Source: Chthoniobacteraceae bacterium (GTDB taxonomy: Bacteria > Verrucomicrobiota > Verrucomicrobiia > Chthoniobacterales > Chthoniobacteraceae). From it: a DNA stretch of 64,000 nt. Positions 1 through 8,350 of this stretch are shown here, piece by piece. Made by a program: the position numbers and the translations under genes. Within the stretch, counting starts at the first letter, position 1; every line of letters starts with the position of its first letter. The stretch covers positions 1 to 64,000 of the forward strand of contig CANFTB010000003.1 in NCBI GenBank assembly GCA_947449735.1, given 5' to 3'. The notes under the pieces were generated by a model. It did not search any database, was not told the origin of the DNA, and saw nothing but the letters and a program-made list of their open reading frames with translations.

Positions 1-893
1 CTTTCCAAAAGGTGGGTCGCAAACGAATGCCGAAAGGTATGCGGCGTGGCCGGTTTCGCAATGGACGTCTGCCGGACCGCGCTTTTCACCGCCCGCTGCA
101 ACAGCGTCGGATGCAGATGATGCCGACGCACAATCCCAGAGCGCGGATCGGTCGACAGGCCGGGTGCCGGAAAAACCCAGAACCAACCCCATTCCGCTCC
201 CGCCCGGGGGTATTTCCGTCCCAGCGCATAGGGAAGCCCTACTCCGGGCGCGTCCGCTCGCCGGTCCGCCTCGTGCAGAATCCGGCTCCGGGCAAACTGC
301 TTTTTCAACGGCTCCACCACATTCTGCGGAAGCACGGTGATCCGGTCCTTCGCACCCTTTCCACAGCGGACCACGATCTGCCGGTAGCCGAAATCGATGT
401 CCTTGATTCTCAATTGAATACACTCCATCACCCGTAAACCCGCCCCGTACAGAAGCAACGCCATCAACCGCCAGGGAGGCACCAGCTCGCAGATGATTTC
501 CGAGGCCTCCTCCGGAGTAAGCACCACCGGCAAACGCTCCCGAGTTTTCGCTCGCGTAAAGGATTCGAAACGGCCGGGCTGGATCTCCAGCACCTGTTTG
601 TACAGAAACACCAAGGCGTTAAGCGCTTGATTCTGCGAAGAAGGAGCCACCCCCTTCTCTACAGCAAGGTGGCTCAGGTATTTTCCGATTTCAGCCGCCC
701 CCATTTCTCTTGGATGCCGCTTCTGGTGATACAAAATAAAGCTCCGGATCCAGAAAACATAAGCCTCCTCAGTCCTCAGGCTATAATGCCTGACGCGCAG
801 CGCACTCCGAACCCGTTGCAAGAGTCGCGGTGGTTCAACTGGATTGCTGCAAGACGTGTGAGTACCCAATTCAGACTGAAGACGCCCGGACAT
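1..893 (-). CDS. intI: Integron integrase, C-terminus beyond window
   Basis: Tyrosine recombinase that would insert and excise gene cassettes at attI/attC sites. Translating the complement gives about 297 residues. They include the N-terminal core-binding pattern RHYSLRTEEAYVFWIRSFI, the box I arginine region (LLYGAGLRVMECIQLRIKDI) and the start of box II (TPHTFRHSFATHLLE). Between the boxes lies KYPRAGAEWGWFWVFPA, the extra segment that separates IntI proteins from XerC/D. The catalytic tyrosine falls beyond base 1. The ATG at 893 has a purine-rich GGAGGGG about 8 nt upstream; the frame stays open to about 1034, so a longer N-terminus is possible. No frame break is seen in the visible part. 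Confidence 0.9.
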   Translation of the reverse strand, partial: MSGRLQSELGTHTSCSNPVEPPRLLQRVRSALRVRHYSLRTEEAYVFWIRSFILYHQKRHPREMGAAEIGKYLSHLAVEKGVAPSSQNQALNALVFLYKQVLEIQPGRFESFTRAKTRERLPVVLTPEEASEIICELVPPWRLMALLLYGAGLRVMECIQLRIKDIDFGYRQIVVRCGKGAKDRITVLPQNVVEPLKKQFARSRILHEADRRADAPGVGLPYALGRKYPRAGAEWGWFWVFPAPGLSTDPRSGIVRRHHLHPTLLQRAVKSAVRQTSIAKPATPHTFRHSFATHLLE

Positions 894-1105
894 CGCCACC
901 CCCTCCACTCTTCCTTCGTAAAAAACAGGCCTCCTGCGCTTAGCATTCTGATCAAATTGCCCCTCACTCTGGATCACGTTTTCCCGTAGGACATTCGCAG
1001 TGATTGGAATCTTTATAGCTTCCTGGTAGTCTCAAACCGATCGACTTCCTGCTGATTCCATATTGTGCCAATATCGCGATTCTTGTTCCCGTTGCGCTTG
1101 GGTCG

Positions 1106-1411
1106 GTGACGGGATTATTGCCGATATCCGGAGGTCGCTTTCCTGAAAGTCCCGGGTGGCGGACCATCACTGGATCCCTGTGGACAGCCATTCTTTTATG
1201 CTCAATCGCAGGGTTGTTTTACCCGAGGGTCTTTGCGCCCATTCTGCTTCTCCAAGTCACTTATAAGGCAATCTGGTTAGTTTTGTATGTCCTGCCACGT
1301 TTGAGAAGCGCTGACTCTCGAAAGGAAATTCCCTGGGGTATTGCAGTTTCATTCCTGCTCATCGTGATTTTCTATCCGCTCGTGATTCCTTGGAACGTCC
1401 TGTTTCCGTAG
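1106..1411 (+). CDS. Small membrane protein, start uncertain
   Basis: Hypothetical integral membrane protein of about 101 residues from a GTG start. It has hydrophobic segments at roughly 25-45, 45-62 and 80-97 and a basic loop (PRLRSADSRKEIPWG). The frame is open upstream to 1019, and the extra translation (IPYCANIAILVPVALGSVTG) is hydrophobic and looks like an additional first membrane helix. No ATG lies in it, so the true start is a rare codon or the 5' end was lost. It is divergent from the integrase, where a first cassette could sit, but I could not define an attI or attC site. I do not recognise a named family. Confidence 0.6.
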   Translation: MTGLLPISGGRFPESPGWRTITGSLWTAILLCSIAGLFYPRVFAPILLLQVTYKAIWLVLYVLPRLRSADSRKEIPWGIAVSFLLIVIFYPLVIPWNVLFP

Positions 1412-1587
1412 GGAAAGTCCACCCCTTGAGCGGTTCCATTGCGGACGATCTAACCCAGCCGCTCCTCTCCCGCTGGAATCTCTTCAGGGTGCATGAGTCC
1501 TTTGGCGCGCGCCGTTGGTAATGCCGCGCGGGCGGGCTGCGGAGGTGGTGCGCAGCGCCGGCTGATGCGCAGGCACACAGACCCGCC

Positions 1588-2493
1588 TCATCCCTTAGAC
1601 CAAAGGCGGCCGGATGCCATCCACTCCTGCATTAACTCAATGAACCTCTGCTGCGGGAGCGCCGCTGCATCCTCGCGCCAGACAAGCACCAGCGGGACCG
1701 TCACCGCAGGAGTCAACGGCACAAATTTGAGCGCTCCACCACGGGGAACCACGCTGTCCGTAACAATCCCCGCGCCGGCACCCGCTTCCACATAACTCAA
1801 AACCGTTCCCACCAGGCTCGGCGTGTGCACGAACCTGGGCTTCCAGCCCGCCTGTCCGCACCCGGACAGAATCGCGTTGTACAACCCCACCCCCTCGCGG
1901 CGCGCCAACACAATCAACGGCTCCCCCTCGAGCTTTCCCCAGGAAATCTCCGGTGCCTTCGCGGCAGGGTGTCCCACCGGCACGACCATTCCCAAGCGCT
2001 CCTCCCGCAACAGCAGCGTCTGCATTCCGGGATCCGCGGCACCCGGCACCGGACGCGTCAGTCCCAGAGACATACGACCTCGGGCCACCATCTCCCAAAC
2101 GCGCTCCGGCGTCCGTTCCTCCAGATGGATGGAAATGCGAGGATAAAGCCGCCGGTATTCCGCGAGCAGCGGTCCCAAAAAGACCCTAGTCGGCGGCCCG
2201 ATGTATCCCAACGAGAGCTCCCCCTCCTCCCCCACCACGGTCCTGCGCACTTTGAGCAGGGCCTCCTCCCATCGCTCCAAAACCAATCCTGCCTCTTTCA
2301 GCAAAACCGCCCCCACGGGAGTCAGGCGCACGCGGCTGCGGTTGCGGTCCAGAACGAGCGCCCCGAGCTCCTGCTCGATCTCCTTCACTGCACGACTCAG
2401 CGCCGGCTGCGCAATCCGCAACCGCCGCGCAGCCCCGGAAAAGCTCAGCTCCTCCGCAACCGCCTGAAAATATCTTAGATGCCTCAGTTCCAT
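1588..2493 (-). CDS. LysR-family transcriptional regulator
   Basis: 301-residue LysR-type regulator. The N-terminal winged helix-turn-helix covers about residues 1-60 (MELRHLRYFQAVAEELSFSG, then AARRLRIAQPALSRAVKEIE) and the C-terminal effector-binding domain about 90-295. The start is typical of the BenM/CatM branch, whose members sense small aromatic or carboxylic acids; the ligand here is unknown. It lies 90 bp downstream of the Gfo/Idh/MocA gene on the same strand and may be read with it. Size and domain order are normal. Confidence 0.9.
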   Translation of the reverse strand: MELRHLRYFQAVAEELSFSGAARRLRIAQPALSRAVKEIEQELGALVLDRNRSRVRLTPVGAVLLKEAGLVLERWEEALLKVRRTVVGEEGELSLGYIGPPTRVFLGPLLAEYRRLYPRISIHLEERTPERVWEMVARGRMSLGLTRPVPGAADPGMQTLLLREERLGMVVPVGHPAAKAPEISWGKLEGEPLIVLARREGVGLYNAILSGCGQAGWKPRFVHTPSLVGTVLSYVEAGAGAGIVTDSVVPRGGALKFVPLTPAVTVPLVLVWREDAAALPQQRFIELMQEWMASGRLWSKG

Positions 2494-2583
2494 TCGAGGC
2501 CGTCTCTGGATCTCGACGGCGACCTTTGTGTATCCAGAGCCTCCCTCCGTGACAAGCAGGGCCCATCGGGAAGGCCGCGCCTT

Positions 2584-4029
2584 CTAAATGGCACTTTCCA
2601 CCGGAAGCACAAACGGAGCACGGTACTCACGGGCCAGCAGACGGTCCGCGGCAGGGTTGCCCGAAAACTTCTCCACCGCCGCGTCCAGTTGCAGAAACGC
2701 GCCCATCGTCACCTGGGTCTTCTCCAAATCCACGCCGGCCCCCTCCAGATAATGACGCGTGCGCTCGAAGGTCTCCGCCACGTTCTCATGAACACGTACC
2801 CGGGACAGTTCCGCTTGGGCCTCGCTCACCGGCAAAGCGCGACCCAGCCGGTAGGAAATGTTCGCAATGTGGCATAGCGCGGACGACTGGTGCCCTTCGA
2901 GAATGTCGGCGGCAAGATCCGCGTGTTTGCGGGAGCGCACCGCACGCAGGAAGTTCGCGAAATGGCTCTCCGATTTTCCCTCGAAAGCCTTCACCAAATT
3001 TCCCGCGGGATCGAAAAGATGCGAGTCTGCGATGATCCCTTCGCTCCCGTAGAAAAACCACATCGACTTGATCGTGGGATGAAAAGGCTCCGTCTTCAGT
3101 CCGCGTGTTTCCGAGACGATGGTTTTGTCTCCAAAATCAAAAATGGCCACCTGCGAGTTGGGAGTATCGCCAACGTCCGTGTAGCCGAGGCGTCCGCCGT
3201 AGCTGATCACGCTTTTTCCAAGCCCGGTCAGCCCCAACCCCCACCTGCAGACATCGAGCGAATGCACGTTGCTGTTGCCGATGTCGCCATTGCCGGTCTC
3301 CCACATCCAGTGCCAGTCGTAGTGGAACTTGTTCCGAGTCAGTTTCGCCATGGGCGCCGGGCCCGCCCACAGGTTGTAGTCGCAACGCGGCGGAGTCACG
3401 CACTCCACGGGGCCGCCGATCGAGCCTCTGCCGCTGTACATGATGCTGCGCGCCAGTTTGAGCTCGCCGAGCTTTCCCTCGTGCATGTACCGCACCGCCT
3501 CCGCCAGCCCGCCCCGGGAGCGGTTCTGAGTACCGGTCTGGCAAATTTTTCCGAGCTTGCGCGCGGCCTGCACGATCCGCCGCCCCTCCTCCACGTTGTG
3601 GCTCACCGGTTTCTCCACGTAAACATCCTTGCCCGCCTGCATCGCCCACACCGCCGCCAGCGCGTGCCAGTGGTTCGGGGTGGCGATGAACACCACGTCC
3701 ACGGACTTGTCCTCCAGAACACGCCGCAAATCCTGAGCCTTTCTCGGCATCGGACGTTTGAGCTCCACCAGCAACGCCCCGACCTCGTCCGCCCGGTCCA
3801 AATCCGGATCGCACACCCAGGCCACGTCGCAATCAGCCAGCTTCGCCAGCTCCCGGGCATGCGCCTTCCCCCGGATCCCGCAGCCTATGATGGCCGCGGT
3901 CAGCCTTTCCCCCGGCCGCACCGGCTCAGCCGCGTGGGCCTCGCGCGAAAACAAACGGGCTGCGGCCGTGGCGGAAGCGGCGGCCATGACGGTACTCTCA
4001 AAAAAACGGCGGCGTGAGATGTCATTCAT
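2584..4029 (-). CDS. Gfo/Idh/MocA oxidoreductase, Tat-exported
   Basis: 481-residue NAD(P)-dependent sugar or cyclitol oxidoreductase of the Gfo/Idh/MocA family. A twin-arginine signal (SRRRFFES at residues 5-12, followed by an Ala-rich stretch) predicts folded export. The Rossmann motif (IIGCGIRGKAHA) is near residue 48 and the family lysine motif EKPVSHN near 142. A long middle insertion with GNGDIGNSNVHSLDVCRWGL is typical of the large PVC-group members. It ends 90 bp before the LysR gene and follows another Gfo/Idh/MocA-like gene by 36 bp, suggesting joint transcription. The substrate cannot be read from sequence. Confidence 0.9.
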   Translation of the reverse strand: MNDISRRRFFESTVMAAASATAAARLFSREAHAAEPVRPGERLTAAIIGCGIRGKAHARELAKLADCDVAWVCDPDLDRADEVGALLVELKRPMPRKAQDLRRVLEDKSVDVVFIATPNHWHALAAVWAMQAGKDVYVEKPVSHNVEEGRRIVQAARKLGKICQTGTQNRSRGGLAEAVRYMHEGKLGELKLARSIMYSGRGSIGGPVECVTPPRCDYNLWAGPAPMAKLTRNKFHYDWHWMWETGNGDIGNSNVHSLDVCRWGLGLTGLGKSVISYGGRLGYTDVGDTPNSQVAIFDFGDKTIVSETRGLKTEPFHPTIKSMWFFYGSEGIIADSHLFDPAGNLVKAFEGKSESHFANFLRAVRSRKHADLAADILEGHQSSALCHIANISYRLGRALPVSEAQAELSRVRVHENVAETFERTRHYLEGAGVDLEKTQVTMGAFLQLDAAVEKFSGNPAADRLLAREYRAPFVLPVESAI

Positions 4030-4065
4030 AGGGGGGATTCAAAAGGGCTTCTTCAAACGATGGGA

Positions 4066-5085
4066 CTAAGGGCGCGCGGTCTGCGAAACCAGCGCGGCGG
4101 CCTCGCCCCGCGCCTTCGACAGAACCCCGTCCACGCTCACGGGCCTGCCGCCCTGCCGCTGGCTCTCGTCCGCCGCCTCCATGAACGCCAGCACCTCGAG
4201 CGTCTCCTGCTCCGTCACCGGCACGCTGCCCGTTTTGAAAAAGCGCCCGATCTGCCGGCACAAAGCCTGGTAGCTAACCGTTTTTCCGCCCGAGGCAATC
4301 CCCTTGGACCCAAACACCATCGCGCCGAACTCCGACTTCCCCTTCACAATGCCCCGGTAGGTTCCAACGCGTCCGTCCTTCCATACCCCGGTGACCTGGT
4401 CGTTCAAAGGCGACTTGGTGCGCGACACCGTTTCGCATCCGACACCCATGAGGGTGTAAAGGGCCTCGATTCCGTGGATGGCGTAAAAGAACAAGTCCGG
4501 CGTGCCGCTCTGGTAGGAACATGGCCCCCAGGTCGCCGCCCCCAGGATGTCGCCGACCGCCTCGTTCCCGACCAGGCTGCGCAGGTCGTCCCCAAAGCGG
4601 ATCGACGAACTGGAAAAACACGCCACACCATGCTTCTTCGCGAGGTCAAACACGGCAATCGCCTCGGGCAGATTTCCCGCCAGCGGCTTGTCGATGAACA
4701 CGGGCTTGCCCGCCTTGAAAATCTCGCGCGCCTCCTGCAGGTGAATCCTCCCGTCAACGCTCTCGAGGAGGACAACGTCCACCTTTTCCAGCAACTGCGG
4801 AATCGTCTCCACGATCTCCACGCCCATCCCGCGCACCTGCTCTGTAAACTTGGCCACCCGGTCGCGGCTGGCCGGCATGTCCGTCCCCCCGGGATAACCG
4901 GCGACCACGCGCACTCCGGAAAGGTCGCCCTCTGCGTTAGCGTCGTTAAACAGCTTGGTAAAGGCCGGCACGTGCGAGGTGTCGAGCCCCACGATCCCGG
5001 CTCGCAGCACCTTTGAGGTCTCCTGAGAAAAGCCGGACAAGCCGAGGCAGAGCAGCGCAATACAGGGCAGAAAATATCGTTTCAT
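4066..5085 (-). CDS. Secreted Gfo/Idh/MocA-like oxidoreductase
   Basis: 339-residue protein with a Sec signal peptide (MKRYFLPCIALLCLGLSGFS). The nucleotide-binding domain has the modified loop GIVGLDTSHVPAF instead of a strict GxGxxG, and DKPLAGN replaces the usual EKP motif. The ATG at 5085 is chosen because the signal peptide begins there; the frame is open further upstream (to 5220) but that translation looks non-coding. It stops 36 bp before the Tat-exported oxidoreductase. The altered loop makes classical dinucleotide use uncertain. Confidence 0.83.
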   Translation of the reverse strand: MKRYFLPCIALLCLGLSGFSQETSKVLRAGIVGLDTSHVPAFTKLFNDANAEGDLSGVRVVAGYPGGTDMPASRDRVAKFTEQVRGMGVEIVETIPQLLEKVDVVLLESVDGRIHLQEAREIFKAGKPVFIDKPLAGNLPEAIAVFDLAKKHGVACFSSSSIRFGDDLRSLVGNEAVGDILGAATWGPCSYQSGTPDLFFYAIHGIEALYTLMGVGCETVSRTKSPLNDQVTGVWKDGRVGTYRGIVKGKSEFGAMVFGSKGIASGGKTVSYQALCRQIGRFFKTGSVPVTEQETLEVLAFMEAADESQRQGGRPVSVDGVLSKARGEAAALVSQTARP

Positions 5086-5233
5086 GGGGGGGGTGGAAGG
5101 ACACCACTTGGAGCGTGACGCCAACCTATTAAAGACATTGGCCCGGGGATTGTTAGCGAAAACCGCCCGGCACCCGCCTGAATCCACCCGTGAAGGACGG
5201 GCTACAGGCACCCTCAGCACTCAAGGCGTCCGG

Positions 5234-5260
5234 AAAACGTAAACAATTTGTTTACGTTTT
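5234..5260. promoter_or_regulatory. 27-bp perfect palindrome, operator or terminator
   Basis: Two 13-nt arms (AAAACGTAAACAA and its exact complement) flank one central T. A second short pair, GCGTC at 5226-5230 and GACGC at 5261-5265, extends the dyad past a 3-nt bulge. It lies 23 nt beyond the stop of the LamG-like gene and about 150 bp upstream of the 5085 start. The half-sites GTAAAC/GTTTAC resemble operators of LacI- or GntR-type regulators, but as RNA the arms would also form a stem. Which role applies cannot be decided from sequence. Confidence 0.55.
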
Positions 5261-5282
5261 GACGCGCCCTAAAGCCCCCAGC

Positions 5283-6569
5283 TCAACGCCTGGGGACCTC
5301 AAGCACGGGCTGCCCGCACAAAGCTGCAAGCCCCTCCAGTTCTTCCGCACTCAAAGCCCGGTCGAAAACAGCCACGCCGCCGATCCACCCGGTGAAGCCC
5401 ACGCTTCTCGCGCTGTGAATGACCCGGCCGATCGTGAACGGGCCGCCAGTCTCGGCATCCTTGGGCACATACAGCGCGTGCGGATACCACCACGGATTCA
5501 GCCTGACCTCCTCCAAATCACGCCCGGCCACCCTCCACAGACCAGCCTCGTCCCTCACCTTCGTCACCTTCACGCGGGTGTATCCGAACTCCTGCATTTC
5601 CACGCGCTCGGCCCCTCCCTCGCTGAGTACTTTCACCGACACAGGATGCTCCTCCGGCGGATTGTAAAACTGGTCGGCTGGAAAGGAGGGATCCTCCCCG
5701 GGCTGCTCACCCGGAGTCCGCCGCAACTCGCCCTGCAGCCATGCATGGTAAACCGGCTGGAGCCGCGTCTTCACATCCTCCTGCCAGCGGTCCGCGGCCC
5801 GCCCCTGCAACCAGCCCGCGAGCTCATGCTTCCGGTGGTCGAAGGTCATCGCAAAACACTGCCACGCTCCGTCCAGCACATCCGCCGGCGAATCTGCCGG
5901 GACCTTCGGGGAAACATCCCCCGAGTTGGACTTGTGCATCGCGTACTTGTAGGCAAACGAACTTGCTCCGTTTTCAGAAACATGTCCGCAGGCGGAGCCT
6001 TCCTTGTTCAAGCCGGCAAAAAGCGCGTACTGGCGCTGGCCGCGTTCCACCTTCTGGATCCCCAACGTCGCCTTCTCCTTCAAATCCGTCCCCTCATGCC
6101 AGATTCCGGCCAGCGCATGGTTGCCGCTCTCTCGAATAGCCCATACCACCACGGTCACAGATTTGTCCGCCCCCTTGATATCAAGCCGGGTATCGTGGAG
6201 ACGCTTCCTAGGCACGTATAAAAACGGCCTGAAACTGGGATCCTCCTCCCTGCGAATCCTGACCGCCTGTCCAAACGGCCCCCTGCCCAACAACGGAAAA
6301 TCTGCGTAGGTCGCCTCGCGCCCCTCGCCCCAGAAGCTCTGGACGTAGTTCCCGGCGTCCAGTGCAAAGTCGTTTCCGGCCCACTCCGGAACATGCGCCA
6401 AAAAGCGCTGCTCACCGGTTGCCTCGCGCCTCACAAAATCCCAAAATGCCACGCACCCTGGAACCTTGGTCACCCCCGCGACCCGCTGCTCCAGAGGCAA
6501 ATCCGCCCTGCACGCCAAAGCCGGCAGGACGAAAACAACAGCCGCGACAAAAATTCTCCTCATAAACAT
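5283..6569 (-). CDS. Secreted LamG-like domain protein
   Basis: 428-residue exported protein with a signal peptide (RRIFVAAVVFVLPALACRA). It has a jelly-roll, concanavalin A-like pattern: VAFWDF early, then DGAWQCFAMTFDH, and a typical LamG ending (GWIGGVAVFDRALSAEELEGL). Such domains bind carbohydrate or cell-surface ligands; no catalytic residues are apparent. ATG codons at 6569 and 6563 both precede the signal peptide. It is on the same strand as the two oxidoreductases, and the palindrome at 5234-5260 separates them. Confidence 0.75.
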   Translation of the reverse strand: MFMRRIFVAAVVFVLPALACRADLPLEQRVAGVTKVPGCVAFWDFVRREATGEQRFLAHVPEWAGNDFALDAGNYVQSFWGEGREATYADFPLLGRGPFGQAVRIRREEDPSFRPFLYVPRKRLHDTRLDIKGADKSVTVVVWAIRESGNHALAGIWHEGTDLKEKATLGIQKVERGQRQYALFAGLNKEGSACGHVSENGASSFAYKYAMHKSNSGDVSPKVPADSPADVLDGAWQCFAMTFDHRKHELAGWLQGRAADRWQEDVKTRLQPVYHAWLQGELRRTPGEQPGEDPSFPADQFYNPPEEHPVSVKVLSEGGAERVEMQEFGYTRVKVTKVRDEAGLWRVAGRDLEEVRLNPWWYPHALYVPKDAETGGPFTIGRVIHSARSVGFTGWIGGVAVFDRALSAEELEGLAALCGQPVLEVPRR

Positions 6570-6640
6570 AAAACCAAAAACGTGAAAACGGACCTCCCCC
6601 GCTGTTGCTCTGTCAAAGGAGGAGCCCCGGAAATTCTGGG

Positions 6641-6665
6641 GAAGCGTTTAATCAACGTAAACTTC
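6641..6665. promoter_or_regulatory. Imperfect dyad upstream of LamG gene
   Basis: GTTTA at 6646-6650 and TAAAC at 6658-6662 form an inverted pair around 7 nt, flanked by GAA and TTC that also pair. It sits about 75-95 bp upstream of the LamG start and shares the TAAAC/GTTTA half-sites with the palindrome at 5234-5260, in the opposite relative orientation. The rest of 6570-6937 holds the repeat element at 6719-6815 and presumably divergent promoters, which I cannot place. Confidence 0.3.
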
Positions 6666-6718
6666 CGAATCCAACCCCTCCCTTAAACCCGAACGCCGAA
6701 GCACAAGAGAAGAAGGGA

Positions 6719-6815
6719 TCGCACGCGGGGCCGCGGAGGGCGCGGAGAAGAATCATATAAACCAATAAATCAAAATTATTTATCCCCCTCCGCGGCTCCG
6801 TGTCGCCGCGTGAAC
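6719..6815 (+). repeat. Dispersed palindromic repeat, copy 1
   Basis: About 97 bp. The left end reads CACGCGGGGCCGCGGAG and the right end is its imperfect inverted complement ending in CCGCGTGAA. The AT-rich core contains TATAAACCAATAAATCAAAA. Related copies are at 27014-27110 (same orientation), 33214-33308 and 62146-62238 (reversed). This copy lies between the divergent LamG and aldehyde dehydrogenase genes. Confidence 0.8.
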
Positions 6816-6937
6816 TTCTGTTTTCGGGTTAAAAAGCCGCCGGTGCAGCGCACGGCGCCCCCAACGCCCCAACGCCCTTCCGAGTCTCCACGCCTGCAAC
6901 ATCACCGCTTTTCAAAAGCCAAAACGCCGCATCCTCC

Positions 6938-8302
6938 ATGCCCATTGAATCCCTAGACCCGGCCACCGGTGAATTGCAGGAGACCTTCGCGCCCTGCACG
7001 CAGGACCAGATAGACTCTGCGCTGGAACACGTGGCGCTCGCCCAAAGGGAGTGGGCCTCCCTTTCCACGGACACCCGCGCCGTGCCCATGCGCCGGGTGG
7101 CCCAGCTCCTGCGCGAACGCGCGACCGAATACGCCCTCCTCATGGCCGCGGAAATGGGCAAGCCCGTAAGCGACGGCGAGGCCGAGATTCACAAGTGCGC
7201 CCAAGGCTGCGAATATTTTGCCGACCATGCAGGCCACCTGCTGGCTCCGCGGATCGAACCCATGGCGGCCGCCCAAACCCGCGTACAGTTCGAACCCCTG
7301 GGCGTGATCCTCGCCGTCATGCCGTGGAACTTCCCGTTCTGGCAGGTCTTTCGTTTTATCGCACCCCAGCTGATGGCCGGAAACGCAGGGATCCTGAAAC
7401 ACGCTTCCAACGTCCCCAGGTGCGCCCTCGCCATTGAATCCGTCCTACGAGACGCAGGTTTCCCGGAGCACCTGTTCCGAACTCTCCTTGCCACAGCCAG
7501 CCAGGTCGAACCCCTGATCGCCGACCGCCGGATCGCAGGCGTCACCCTGACAGGCAGCGAGCAGGCCGGCATCGCCGTTGCTACCGCTGCCGGACGCGCC
7601 CTGAAACCCGTAGTCCTCGAACTCGGCGGATCGGATCCTTTCATCGTGCTAAGAGACGCCGACATCACCCGCGCAGCCGTCGCCGGGGCGGCTGCCCGCA
7701 CCATGAACGCGGGTCAAAGCTGCATCTGTGCAAAGCGCTTCATCGTTGCCGATGAAGTCCACGATGCCTTCCTTGAAGCACTGGTGCACGAGATGCAGAA
7801 GATCAGGCCCGCTGATCCCAAGGATCCCAAAACAAGGATGGGGCCGCTCGCACGCCGGAGCTTCTGCGAGGACCTGCAGGCGCAGGTGGACGCCGCCTTG
7901 CGCGCCGGTGCCCAGCTGCATCTTGGGGGCAAACCACAGGCCGGCCCGGGAGCATTCTACCCGCCCACCGTCCTGTCCGGCTTGCAAAGGGACAACCCCC
8001 TCTATGGCGAGGAAGTCTTTGGACCTGTGGCCTGCGTTTTTCGCGCCCGGGACGAGGCCGACGCCGTCCGCATCGCGAACGACACGCGCTTCGGCCTTGG
8101 TGCAAGCGTGTGGACACAAGACCCAGCCGCCGCCGAGCGCCTGGTCCCACTACTCGAAGCGGGAACGGTATCCGTCAACGCCCCCGTGAAGAGCGATGCG
8201 CGCCTCCCTTTCGGCGGCATCAAGGCTTCAGGGATCGGCCGCGAACTCGGGCTGGAAGGCATCCGGGCCTTTACGAACATCAAAACAGTCTGGATCCACT
8301 GA
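6938..8302 (+). CDS. Succinate-semialdehyde dehydrogenase-type ALDH
   Basis: 454-residue NAD(P)-dependent aldehyde dehydrogenase that probably oxidises succinic semialdehyde or a similar semialdehyde. PWNFPFW is at 129-135, the cofactor loop GSEQAG at 206-211, the general base Glu228 in VVLELGGSDPF and the nucleophile Cys262 in NAGQSCIC. The phrase ILKHASNVP and the ~455-residue length match the Sad/YneI branch rather than long GabD. It stands alone on its strand: divergent from the LamG gene and convergent with the metallophosphoesterase, whose stop is 48 bp away. Confidence 0.88.
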   Translation: MPIESLDPATGELQETFAPCTQDQIDSALEHVALAQREWASLSTDTRAVPMRRVAQLLRERATEYALLMAAEMGKPVSDGEAEIHKCAQGCEYFADHAGHLLAPRIEPMAAAQTRVQFEPLGVILAVMPWNFPFWQVFRFIAPQLMAGNAGILKHASNVPRCALAIESVLRDAGFPEHLFRTLLATASQVEPLIADRRIAGVTLTGSEQAGIAVATAAGRALKPVVLELGGSDPFIVLRDADITRAAVAGAAARTMNAGQSCICAKRFIVADEVHDAFLEALVHEMQKIRPADPKDPKTRMGPLARRSFCEDLQAQVDAALRAGAQLHLGGKPQAGPGAFYPPTVLSGLQRDNPLYGEEVFGPVACVFRARDEADAVRIANDTRFGLGASVWTQDPAAAERLVPLLEAGTVSVNAPVKSDARLPFGGIKASGIGRELGLEGIRAFTNIKTVWIH

Positions 8303-8350
8303 ACATGCCCCGGCTCCGAACGCAGGACCGAGTGCACGGGTCAGTGCCGG

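Noticed and set aside
1448..1454. ATCTAAC fits the RYYYAAC half of an attC site, near the integrase
   Set aside because: No matching GTTRRRY lies at the right distance downstream, and a 7-mer of this degeneracy is expected by chance.
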